64,000 nt of DNA, taken from positions 11,399-75,398 of the forward strand of contig JAZOLG010000029.1 in NCBI GenBank assembly GCA_045652765.1. Direction: 5' to 3'. Position 1 is the first letter of the stretch, and each line of letters opens with the position of its first letter. A program made the translations under genes and the position numbers. The notes under the pieces were generated by a model. It saw nothing but the letters and a program-made list of their open reading frames with translations, was not told the origin of the DNA and made no database searches. Source of the DNA: UBA1231 sp045652765 (lineage in GTDB: Bacteria > Bacillota_I > Bacilli_A > ML615J-28 > CAG-313). This document shows, in pieces, positions 45,014 through 52,578 of this stretch.

Positions 45014-45423
45014 TCGTATATAATATATTTGAAGAGATAAGAATAATATTATATCTCTTTGTATTTGGAATATACGTTTGTACAAGTTATGACATATTAG
45101 ATTTAATTAAAACAAAAAGTAAAATATGGAATATTCTGGTAATGTTGTTTGGATCTATAATACTAATTGGTATTAGTTATATTTTTGTTAACAAACTGAA
45201 ACAAGGCTATATGCCACAATATGGATTGCTAATTGTGATAGTTGGAATAACTATTTATTATTTGTTATTTCGTCAAAAATTGATGAAGATAATCAATGTA
45301 TTAAAAAGGATTTTAAGAAAAATAATAGGTCCGATTACAGTGTTTAAAAAGACTTTTTACTTAATAAAACAAAAAAATAAAAAGTTAAATATCAAAACGC
45401 TTTACAAAAAGAAAAAATTGTAG
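45010..45423 (+). CDS. yabQ: YabQ-like membrane protein
   Basis: A 137-residue protein with about three membrane helices (residues 8-26, 38-60 and 70-88) and a strongly basic C-terminus (KKTFYLIKQKNKKLNIK). The topology and position immediately after yabP match YabQ, a spore-cortex membrane protein. No sporulation sigma factor genes are in the window. Sequence conservation is low, so the call rests partly on context. The tRNA promoter lies within its final codons. Confidence 0.75.
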   Translation: MIVYNIFEEIRIILYLFVFGIYVCTSYDILDLIKTKSKIWNILVMLFGSIILIGISYIFVNKLKQGYMPQYGLLIVIVGITIYYLLFRQKLMKIINVLKRILRKIIGPITVFKKTFYLIKQKNKKLNIKTLYKKKKL

Positions 45424-45429
45424 TACAAT
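45401..45429 (+). promoter_or_regulatory. Promoter of the tRNA pair, inside the yabQ 3' end
   Basis: TTTACA (45401-45406), a 17-bp spacer and TACAAT (45424-45429); the tRNA-Tyr begins at 45446. Confidence 0.6.
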
Positions 45430-45445
45430 ATTATAGCAATCCCAT

Positions 45446-45530
45446 GGAGGGGTAGCGAAGTGGCTAAACGCGGTGGACTGTAAATCCACTCTCTCCGAGT
45501 TCGATGGTTCGAATCCGTCCCCCTCCACCA
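45446..45530 (+). tRNA. tRNA-Tyr (anticodon GUA)
   Basis: An 85-nt tRNA with a 7-bp acceptor stem (GGAGGGG/CCCCTCC), long variable arm, T-loop GGTTCGAATCC, anticodon GTA in CTGTAAA and an encoded CCA. The long variable arm is normal for bacterial tRNA-Tyr. Confidence 0.97.
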
Positions 45531-45542
45531 TTTTTATTTTAT

Positions 45543-45617
45543 AGGCCATTAGCCAAGCGGTAAGGCAACGGACTTTGACTCCGTCACTCACTTGTTCGAA
45601 TCAAGTATGGCCTACCA
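45543..45617 (+). tRNA. tRNA-Gln (anticodon UUG)
   Basis: A 75-nt tRNA: acceptor AGGCCAT pairs with ATGGCCT, D-arm AGCCAAGCGGTAAGGCA, anticodon TTG in CTTTGAC, T-loop GTTCGAATC, discriminator A and encoded CCA. It lies 12 nt after tRNA-Tyr. Confidence 0.96.
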
Positions 45618-45625
45618 TTTGTAAT

Positions 45626-45655
45626 TAACTCAAACGCTGTGTTGAGTTTTTTTTA
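45626..45655 (+). terminator. Terminator of the tRNA pair
   Basis: AACTCAA (45627-45633) pairs with TTGAGTT (45642-45648), followed by eight T. Confidence 0.85.
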
Positions 45656-45663
45656 TGCTTAAT

Positions 45664-45692
45664 TTTACAAATATAGACTAAAGTGCTATAAT
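45664..45692 (+). promoter_or_regulatory. Promoter of the DUF1700/DUF4097 gene
   Basis: TTTACA (45664-45669), a 17-bp spacer and TATAAT (45687-45692) with an extended TGC. Confidence 0.7.
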
Positions 45693-45712
45693 AAATATTG
45701 AGGTGCTAAACT

Positions 45713-47554
45713 ATGAATGTAAGAGAATATTTGATTGAGTTAGAAGAAGAACTGAAATTTCTCCCAAAGAATAAACGTGAATCTACACTTATTGTTTATA
45801 GAGAAAAAATAAACAATTTAATTGATCTAGGTGAGGACGAAGAAAAAATCACTGCTAATCTTCCTAAACCACAAGAGATTGCTGATGGAATATACTCAAG
45901 TGAAGGAATTAATTATCTTGAGAAAAAGAAAAAGCAATCAAAACAAAAAGCAAATTTTAAAGCAATAGTTTCTGCATTTGTATTATTGTTATTGATAAGT
46001 TTCGTAGTGGTACTTACATGGTTTACTTTTGGTAGCATAATCAAAATTAGTAGTTTAGTATTTAAAGTTAAGGGTATTTTAGAAATAGTAATTAACACAG
46101 CATTAGTACTTTCATATATTGTAGTACTATTGTTAGTGTATATATATTTGATTGACTTATTGCATATGATATTTAATATGCTCTTAGAAAATGTTTTGGT
46201 TGTATTTGATAAGAATCCGAAATTCTTAGATAACTCTATAATGGATTATATTGATAATGTTACAAAAAAACCTAAGTTACTTGGAAAAATATTAGGAGTT
46301 TCTGCACTTACATTATTTGTTTTATTAATTGTTGCATACTGTACTAAAACATATTTTTATCGTTCATTTTCTGATGTTAAATCGGAAGAAGTAGTTGAAG
46401 TAATAGATTTAAATAAATATCAAAATGTTCATAAATTATTGATTGATGTAGATTCTGCTAATATTATCATTACTAAAGGCACTGAATTCACAATGAAAGT
46501 ATCAAGTGAATTTATCCGAAAAAATTGTATTCAACAAATTGATTCGACTTTAAAATTTACAACAGATAGTTTAAAAGAATTTGATATGTTTGGTTTATTC
46601 TCTGAACCAGTTCCGTATATAGAAATAACAATACCATATAGTATTGACTTAACTTGTCTTAATGGAAATGGTATTACTCAAATTGATAAAGTAGATATAA
46701 ACGATTTTACTATAACATCAAATTTAGGTAATGTAATATTGAATGAATCTAACTTAAAAAATATAAATATTTTAATTCAAAAAGGTGGAATAAATTTAAC
46801 TGGATGTAAATTTAACGATGCGATAGTTGAATCTCGTGCTGGAAATGTTGTTTTAGAAAATAATCAAGGATTTGATTTAAAATATACTAATGGATCGGCA
46901 AAAGTTAATATTAATAATAATGTATTAAATAGTATTAATTTAACAAGTTCAACTGGGGATGTTTTTATTAATAAGATGGAAAATTTAGAAACAAATATTG
47001 AAACAGAAAACTGTACTTTAGATTTAAAACAAGTCCATTCATTAAATAGTATTAATATTAAATGTTTATATCAAACACAAGTAACTGTCTATGAATCAAC
47101 TACCGCATATCTAAATGTCTTAATGAACTCAGGTACATTTACAGGATATTATTTAACAATGAATGGAAAAATTCAATCCACAGGATCTGTTATGCTAAGT
47201 TATATAAATGGTAATTTTGATGTTGAGGCTTATGGTAGATATTGTGACATCCATGAATATATGGGTGATTCATTGATTCTTAAAACACAAGCTAGTGAAA
47301 CAACATTAAAATATGTTAAAACAAATTATTTAAATTATAATGCAAATAATTCTAAATCATTATTATATTTTGTATTTAGTAAAGATATGATAGTATTAGA
47401 TGAAAGAGGAGATATTGTTTTAGACAACAGCCAAACAATATCAGATAATTTAGAGTTATATAAAAAATATGAACAACCAATAGAAAGATTAAATATCACT
47501 CCTTCAGCAATTTTTAATGTTAACGAAGGTGTGAAGTTAGGAGCTTGGGAATGA
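45713..47554 (+). CDS. DUF1700 (HAAS-like) membrane protein with DUF4097-type beta domain
   Basis: A 613-residue protein. Residues 1-75 are the DUF1700/HAAS signal-like domain (MNVREYLIELEEELKFLPKNKR, then YREKINNLIDLGEDEEKI). Three hydrophobic helices follow (roughly 85-110, 125-150 and 195-215). From about residue 235 to the end the chain is a repetitive, strand-rich DUF4097-like beta-helix region (VDSANIIITKGTEF, ESRAGNVVLENNQG, TSSTGDVFINKM). Such proteins sit next to PadR-type regulators in many Firmicutes; none is here. The C-terminal part is probably extracytoplasmic. Confidence 0.85.
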   Translation: MNVREYLIELEEELKFLPKNKRESTLIVYREKINNLIDLGEDEEKITANLPKPQEIADGIYSSEGINYLEKKKKQSKQKANFKAIVSAFVLLLLISFVVVLTWFTFGSIIKISSLVFKVKGILEIVINTALVLSYIVVLLLVYIYLIDLLHMIFNMLLENVLVVFDKNPKFLDNSIMDYIDNVTKKPKLLGKILGVSALTLFVLLIVAYCTKTYFYRSFSDVKSEEVVEVIDLNKYQNVHKLLIDVDSANIIITKGTEFTMKVSSEFIRKNCIQQIDSTLKFTTDSLKEFDMFGLFSEPVPYIEITIPYSIDLTCLNGNGITQIDKVDINDFTITSNLGNVILNESNLKNINILIQKGGINLTGCKFNDAIVESRAGNVVLENNQGFDLKYTNGSAKVNINNNVLNSINLTSSTGDVFINKMENLETNIETENCTLDLKQVHSLNSINIKCLYQTQVTVYESTTAYLNVLMNSGTFTGYYLTMNGKIQSTGSVMLSYINGNFDVEAYGRYCDIHEYMGDSLILKTQASETTLKYVKTNYLNYNANNSKSLLYFVFSKDMIVLDERGDIVLDNSQTISDNLELYKKYEQPIERLNITPSAIFNVNEGVKLGAWE

Positions 47555-47736
47555 AAATAATTTCTTACTTGATGATGGCGCTTGGATTCCTAGGATGGAT
47601 TAGTTTATACGTACTTACAATAATTTTTAAAGATAATGCGAATCTAGATAACATATTATTTATTACAGGATATATATTTATAATTATTTTTGTAGGAGGT
47701 TTCTTAATTTATGCCAAACTTCGAAAAAAAGCTTAA
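47551..47736 (+). CDS. Small two-helix membrane protein
   Basis: A 61-residue protein that is almost entirely two hydrophobic helices (MKIISYLMMALGFLGWISLYVL and ILFITGYIFIIIFVGGFLIYAKL). The ATG at 47551 overlaps the TGA of the previous gene (ATGA) and AGGAG lies 8 nt upstream, so it is likely expressed with the DUF1700 gene. The end overlaps the glyA start by 26 nt. Function unknown. Confidence 0.65.
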   Translation: MKIISYLMMALGFLGWISLYVLTIIFKDNANLDNILFITGYIFIIIFVGGFLIYAKLRKKA

Positions 47737-48961
47737 GATGATTGATAATGAAATTTATCAAGCAGTAAAAGAAGAACAAAAAAGACAAAAAGAAGGTTTA
47801 GAACTGATTGCTTCGGAAAACTATGTTTCAGAAAGTGTATTAAGTGTTGTTGGATCATGTCTAACAAATAAATATGCCGAAGGTTATCCTAGCAAAAGAT
47901 ACTATGGTGGATGTGAAAATGTAGATACAGTAGAAAATCTTGCAATTGAAAGAGTATGTCAATTGTTTGGTTCAAAATATGCTAATGTTCAACCCCACTC
48001 TGGATCACAAGCAAATATGGGTGCGTATCGAGCAGTATTAAAACCCGGTGATAAAGTTCTTGGAATGAATTTAAATGATGGGGGCCACTTAACACACGGA
48101 CATCATTTAAGTTTTTCTGGACAAGATTATAATTTTATATCTTATGAAGTTGATCCAGAAACTGGTTTTTTAGATTATAGTAAAATTGAAGAAATAGTTA
48201 AAACAGAAAAGCCAAAATTAATTGTTGCAGGTGCATCAGCATATCCTAGAAAAATTGATTTCCAGGAGTTCTCAAGAATCGCTAAAGAAAATAATGCATT
48301 ATTGATGGTCGATATGGCACATATCGCCGGATTAGTTGCAGCTGGATATCATCAAAATCCAGTTGATTATGCGGACATCGTAACAACTACAACACATAAA
48401 ACTTTAAGAGGACCAAGAGGAGGAGTAATTCTTACTAATAATGAACAAATTATTAAAAGAATTAATCAAACAGTTTTTCCTGGTATTCAAGGTGGTCCAT
48501 TAATGCATGTTATTGCAGGAAAGGCAGTTTGCTTTAAAGAAGCACTTGATGATTCATTTAAAAAGTATCAATATCAAGTTATGTTAAATGCAAAACTTCT
48601 TGCAGAACATCTAAAAAATTATGGTTACAAAATAATTACTGGAGGAACAGATAATCACATGTTGCTAGTAGATGTTAAATCGTCTTTAGGCATTACTGGT
48701 AAACAAGCTGAAAATCTATTACATAAAGTAAATATTACTTGTAATAAAAACACAATTCCAGGCGATACAGAAAAGCCTGCATACGCTAGTGGTATTAGAA
48801 TCGGAACACCAGCTATTACAACAAGAGGTATGAAAGAAAAAGAAATTGAACAAGTAGCAGAATTAATTCATTTAGGTCTTACTGCTAAAACTGATGAAGA
48901 AGTAAGACAAATTAAATCACGAGTTATTAAGCTTAGCAAAAAGTTTAAAACAACATTTTAG
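47711..48961 (+). CDS. glyA: Serine hydroxymethyltransferase
   Basis: A 416-residue PLP enzyme that interconverts serine and glycine with tetrahydrofolate. Markers are LELIASENYVSESVL-like EGLELIASENYVS near residue 27, NKYAEGYPSKRYYGGCENVD near residue 50, DMAHIAGLVAAGYHQNP and the PLP Lys 230 in TTTTHKTLRGPRGG. Full length. Its ATG follows GGAGG and lies inside the end of the preceding small membrane gene. Confidence 0.98.
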   Translation: MPNFEKKLKMIDNEIYQAVKEEQKRQKEGLELIASENYVSESVLSVVGSCLTNKYAEGYPSKRYYGGCENVDTVENLAIERVCQLFGSKYANVQPHSGSQANMGAYRAVLKPGDKVLGMNLNDGGHLTHGHHLSFSGQDYNFISYEVDPETGFLDYSKIEEIVKTEKPKLIVAGASAYPRKIDFQEFSRIAKENNALLMVDMAHIAGLVAAGYHQNPVDYADIVTTTTHKTLRGPRGGVILTNNEQIIKRINQTVFPGIQGGPLMHVIAGKAVCFKEALDDSFKKYQYQVMLNAKLLAEHLKNYGYKIITGGTDNHMLLVDVKSSLGITGKQAENLLHKVNITCNKNTIPGDTEKPAYASGIRIGTPAITTRGMKEKEIEQVAELIHLGLTAKTDEEVRQIKSRVIKLSKKFKTTF

Positions 48962-48963
48962 TT

Positions 48964-49044
48964 ATGATATTAATATTAATATTAGCAGTATATTTTGTGT
49001 TTGTATTGGTTAGTTCACTTGTTCAACAACAAAATAAAAAATAA
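48964..49044 (+). CDS. Candidate 26-residue membrane peptide
   Basis: An ATG two bases after the glyA stop opens a 26-codon frame (MILILILAVYFVFVLVSSLV, then QQQNKK): one hydrophobic helix with a polar tail. No Shine-Dalgarno is visible apart from possible coupling to glyA termination. It may be a real small membrane peptide or chance in AT-rich sequence. Confidence 0.35.
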   Translation: MILILILAVYFVFVLVSSLVQQQNKK

Positions 49045-49059
49045 AGGAAGGTACGAAGT

Positions 49060-49698
49060 ATGACAAGAGAAGAAAGAAAAGCTTTAAGAGCTGAAAAGAA
49101 AAAAAACAAAACAGGATTTTTCCAAGAATTTAAAAAATTTATTACTCGTGGTAATATCGTTGATATGTCTGTTGGGGTTATCGTTGGTGGTGCATTCACA
49201 GCTATTGTTAATGGTTTATCAAATAATATTTTAAAACCTATTATTAACTGGTTTTTAGCAAAATTATTAGGTAAAGATTCATTATCTGAAGTTTATACAT
49301 ACTTACAAAAAGTAGAAGTTGCGGAAGTTAATGAAGCTGGTGAGGCTACTGGCAAAATGGTTGTTGATTTAACTCAATCAATTTATATTGACTGGGGAGC
49401 ATTTATCAATGCAATTATTAACTTCTTAATTATTGCATTTGTATTGTTCCTTATTGTTAAGTTTATTAATAAATTAAATGATTCAAAAAAACGTGCAAAA
49501 GACTTAGGCGCTCGTATTGAATGGAAAAAAGAAAGAAATATTAAACTTAATAAAAAAGAAAAAGCATTCTTAGCCGAACAAGAAGCAGCAGCTAAGGCAG
49601 CTCAAGAAGCAGCTCAAGCTCCACAAGAACCTGTAATTACTGAACTAGATGTATTACTTGAAATCAAACAATTATTAGAAACAAAAAAACAAGCATAG
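49060..49698 (+). CDS. mscL: Large-conductance mechanosensitive channel, extended form
   Basis: A 212-residue channel that opens under membrane tension. The N-terminal helix and first membrane helix are typical (FFQEFKKFITRGNIVDMSVGVIVGGAFTAIVNGL), and the second helix is WGAFINAIINFLIIAFVLFLIVKFIN. It is longer than the usual 120-150 residues, with an added N-terminal basic stretch, a longer periplasmic-side loop (about residues 68-105) and a long C-terminal helix rich in Ala/Gln/Glu. A GGAAGG lies 9 nt upstream. It is followed by the Mn riboswitch promoter. Confidence 0.93.
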   Translation: MTREERKALRAEKKKNKTGFFQEFKKFITRGNIVDMSVGVIVGGAFTAIVNGLSNNILKPIINWFLAKLLGKDSLSEVYTYLQKVEVAEVNEAGEATGKMVVDLTQSIYIDWGAFINAIINFLIIAFVLFLIVKFINKLNDSKKRAKDLGARIEWKKERNIKLNKKEKAFLAEQEAAAKAAQEAAQAPQEPVITELDVLLEIKQLLETKKQA

Positions 49699-49710
49699 TA
49701 AAAAAAAGTC

Positions 49711-49739
49711 TTGACAATTTAAATGAAATTAGATATAAT
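49711..49739 (+). promoter_or_regulatory. Perfect-consensus promoter of the riboswitch/P-type ATPase transcript
   Basis: TTGACA (49711-49716), a 17-bp spacer and TATAAT (49734-49739); predicted start near 49746, just before the riboswitch. Confidence 0.88.
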
Positions 49740-49756
49740 CTATATACAAAAGATCC

Positions 49757-49872
49757 TTAAAGGAGAGTAACCGATAATAGATTATCTATTATTGTTGCAT
49801 TCGTCATCACGTATATTAGTTAAGAATATACCGGATGCAACTATCAGTAAGACTGAGAGTGTAAGACCTTTA
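49757..49872 (+). promoter_or_regulatory. yybP-ykoY-type manganese riboswitch
   Basis: The leader has the sequence landmarks of the yybP-ykoY class: a 5' arm TTAAAGG followed by AGAGTAAC, an internal CGTCATCACG, a CCGGATGC and a 3' AGACTGAGAGTG, closed by CCTTTA which pairs with TAAAGG (49758-49763 with 49867-49872) as P1. Known members sense Mn2+ and turn on Mn2+ exporters. The 3' P1 strand is also the start of a terminator stem, so ligand binding would favour read-through. The downstream gene is a P-type ATPase, a standard partner of this class. Confidence 0.82.
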
Positions 49873-49902
49873 TTCTTAATATAAGAGTAAGGGTCTTTTA
49901 TT
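49863..49902 (+). terminator. Riboswitch expression-platform terminator
   Basis: AAGACCTTTATTCTTA (49863-49878) pairs with TAAGAGTAAGGGTCTT (49882-49897) with a 3-nt loop, then TTTATT. Its left arm overlaps the 3' P1 strand, so the two structures exclude each other. Confidence 0.8.
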
Positions 49903-49925
49903 ATGTCGAAAAAAGGAGAAATTGA

Positions 49926-52541
49926 ATGAAAAGTTACAAAGATGTAATTGATCAATTACAAACTAATGAGACATTAGGATTAACTAAACAACAAGTTGAA
50001 GCACAACAACAAAAGTTTGGTCCTAATGCTTTACAAGAAAAAAAGAAAACACCATTAATTATTAAATTCTTAGCTGAGTTTAAAGATTTTATGGTTATCA
50101 TTTTATTGATTGCTGCTGTAGTATCAGTTATCGCAGATCATGACGAATGGATTGAAAGTTTAATTATTCTAATTGTAGTATTAGTAAATGCAGTTTTAGG
50201 TGTAGCGCAAGAAAGCAAAGCTGAGAAATCTCTAGAAGCTTTAAAAAAATTAAGTACACCTAGTGCGAAAGTCATACGTGATGGTGTAAGTATTAAAATT
50301 AATTCCAGTGAAATTGTTCCTGGTGATATTTTACTAGTCGAAGCGGGTGACTTTGTTCCAGCAGATGCAATGATTATCGAGTCAGCAAATCTAGTAGTGG
50401 ATGAATCAGCATTGACTGGTGAGTCAGTACCGGTTAATAAAAATAATCAAACAATTGAAAAAGATGATGTAGCAATAGGTGATATGACTAATTGTTTGTT
50501 TTCTTCTACTTATGTAACTTATGGTCGCGGTAAAGCAGTTGTCACTGGAACTGGTATGAATACTGAAATTGGTAAAATAGCTGGAATGCTAATGAATGAA
50601 GAAAATACACAAACTCCACTTCAACATAAACTTGATCAAATTGGTAAAGCAATTGGTATTATATGTATTTTTGTATGTGTTGTTGTGTTCGCAATGGAAT
50701 TCTTTGCGTTAAATCCAATTACACAAGCAGGTGTTACTGAAGCATTTATGACAGCTGTTGCTTTGACAGTAGCTGCTATCCCAGAAGGACTTGCCACAGT
50801 TGTTACGGTTGTACTTGCAATTGGTGTTGACAAGATGGCAAAAAGAAAAGCCATTGTTAAAAAATTACCTGCTGTAGAAACTTTAGGATGTGCATCAATT
50901 ATTTGTAGCGATAAAACAGGTACATTAACTCAAAATAAAATGACAGTTGTTAAATATTATTATAATAATATTTTAAAAGATATTAGTGATAATTTAAATG
51001 AAAAAGAACAAACAATGATTGAATATTTCAGTCTTTGTAGTGATGCAAAATCAGAAGTTGTTGATGGAGAATTAAAAGAAATTGGTGATCCAACAGAAAT
51101 AGCTTTAGTTGTTGCTTGCCAAAAATATGTAAAAAACAAGAAAATTAATGAAAGTGATCGCTTTGCTGATTTACCATTTGATTCTGATCGTAAAATGATG
51201 ACTGTAATTTATAAATATCAGGATAAATTTTTATCTATTACAAAAGGTGCTCCAGATATTATTTTACAACATTCGTCTTATAAACCAGATGAACAAAGAG
51301 CATTGCTTGCTAATGAAGAAATGGCCAGCGATGCTTTAAGAGTTTTAGGTATTGGATATAGATTATTTGATACACTTCCAGAACTTACATCTGAAAATAT
51401 TGAAAATGATTTAACATTTGTTGGACTTGTTGGGATGATTGACCCTGCAAGACCTGAAGTAAAAGAATCAATAAGACTTGCCTCTAATGCAGGTATTAGA
51501 ACGATTATGATAACTGGAGACCATGTAAAAACAGCTGAAGCGATCGCGAAACAACTTGGCATTTTGCGTGAAGGTGATTTAGCAATCGCATCAAGTGAAT
51601 TACAAAATATGAGTGATGAAGAGTTATATGAAAATATTGAGAAATATTCAGTATATGCACGTGTTGCTCCTGAGGATAAAGTTCGTATTGTTGAAACATG
51701 GCAAAAGAAAGGCCACATTGTTTCAATGACTGGCGATGGTGTAAATGATTCACCAGCATTGAAAAAAGCAGACATCGGTTGTGCAATGGGGATTACAGGA
51801 ACTGATGTTGCTAAAGAAGCATCGGATTTAGTTTTAGTTGATGATAATTTTGGTACTATTGTAGAAGCAATTAAACAAGGTCGAGGAATATATACTAACA
51901 TTAAAAAGGTAGTTATGTATTTATTATCAAGTAATATTGGTGAAGTACTTGCTATTTTCCTAGCTTCTTTAATTTCTGCATTGTTTGTTGGTATAAATTT
52001 TGGAGATCCTTTATTACCAATTCACTTATTAATGGTTAATTTAGTTACAGATACATTCCCGTCGTTTGCTCTTGGTTGTGAGGCAACAGATGATGAAGTG
52101 ATGAACGAAAAACCTAGACCAAAATCTGAAGGTTTCTTCGCCCACAAAATAGGAATTGTAATTTGTCTAGAAGGGATCATGATTGGTTTGTTAACTTTTG
52201 CTGCATATGCAATTGGACATTTTATTGATGCTAATTCAGACTTAGGACATACTATGGCGTTTATGACACTAGCATCTTCACAATTATTCCATGCGTTTAA
52301 TATGAAATCAAACAAGTCAATTTTAAACAAGAAATTGTTTAATAATAAATGGCTACTAATCTCATTTGTCGCGTTAATGGCAGTACAAATGTTGTTGTGT
52401 TATATTCCACCAATTGCAAGTGTTTTCCAATTAGTTCCATTACAAATTGAATACTTACTAATTTGTTTAGGTTTAGCTGCATCAACAATTGTAATTGTTG
52501 AAGTTGGAAAATTAATTATTAAACTAGCTCATAAAAAATAA
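49926..52541 (+). CDS. P-type cation-transporting ATPase, probably Mn2+ (or Ca2+) exporter
   Basis: An 871-residue P2-type ATPase. Landmarks are TGESVPVNK (actuator domain near residue 165), M4 motif PEGLATVVTVVLAIG near residue 285, the phosphorylation site CSDKTGTLTQNKMT near residue 325, KGAPDIILQ in the nucleotide-binding domain, and MTGDGVNDSPALKKADIGCAMG near residue 600. About ten membrane helices fit. Sequence class is the Ca2+-ATPase type, but the Mn2+ riboswitch upstream points to Mn2+ export, as described for Lactococcus YoaB. The start has an AAAGGAG about 8 nt upstream. Confidence 0.95.
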   Translation: MKSYKDVIDQLQTNETLGLTKQQVEAQQQKFGPNALQEKKKTPLIIKFLAEFKDFMVIILLIAAVVSVIADHDEWIESLIILIVVLVNAVLGVAQESKAEKSLEALKKLSTPSAKVIRDGVSIKINSSEIVPGDILLVEAGDFVPADAMIIESANLVVDESALTGESVPVNKNNQTIEKDDVAIGDMTNCLFSSTYVTYGRGKAVVTGTGMNTEIGKIAGMLMNEENTQTPLQHKLDQIGKAIGIICIFVCVVVFAMEFFALNPITQAGVTEAFMTAVALTVAAIPEGLATVVTVVLAIGVDKMAKRKAIVKKLPAVETLGCASIICSDKTGTLTQNKMTVVKYYYNNILKDISDNLNEKEQTMIEYFSLCSDAKSEVVDGELKEIGDPTEIALVVACQKYVKNKKINESDRFADLPFDSDRKMMTVIYKYQDKFLSITKGAPDIILQHSSYKPDEQRALLANEEMASDALRVLGIGYRLFDTLPELTSENIENDLTFVGLVGMIDPARPEVKESIRLASNAGIRTIMITGDHVKTAEAIAKQLGILREGDLAIASSELQNMSDEELYENIEKYSVYARVAPEDKVRIVETWQKKGHIVSMTGDGVNDSPALKKADIGCAMGITGTDVAKEASDLVLVDDNFGTIVEAIKQGRGIYTNIKKVVMYLLSSNIGEVLAIFLASLISALFVGINFGDPLLPIHLLMVNLVTDTFPSFALGCEATDDEVMNEKPRPKSEGFFAHKIGIVICLEGIMIGLLTFAAYAIGHFIDANSDLGHTMAFMTLASSQLFHAFNMKSNKSILNKKLFNNKWLLISFVALMAVQMLLCYIPPIASVFQLVPLQIEYLLICLGLAASTIVIVEVGKLIIKLAHKK

Positions 52542-52578
52542 AAGAAACCGTTCATCTGAACGGCTTCTTTTTTTATTT
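52539..52578. terminator. Bidirectional terminator between the ATPase and AspA-like genes
   Basis: AAAGAAACCGTTCA (52541-52554) pairs with TGAACGGCTTCTTT (52557-52570, with one G-T type pair), with a TC loop and T run. Confidence 0.88.

Noticed and set aside
45385..45591. Minus-strand frame across the two tRNAs
   Set aside because: It is the complement of tRNA genes; tRNA-derived frames of this kind are a common mis-annotation.
51278..51901. A 207-codon antisense frame inside the P-type ATPase gene
   Set aside because: Overlaps the highly conserved MTGDGVND region on the other strand; a codon-bias shadow.
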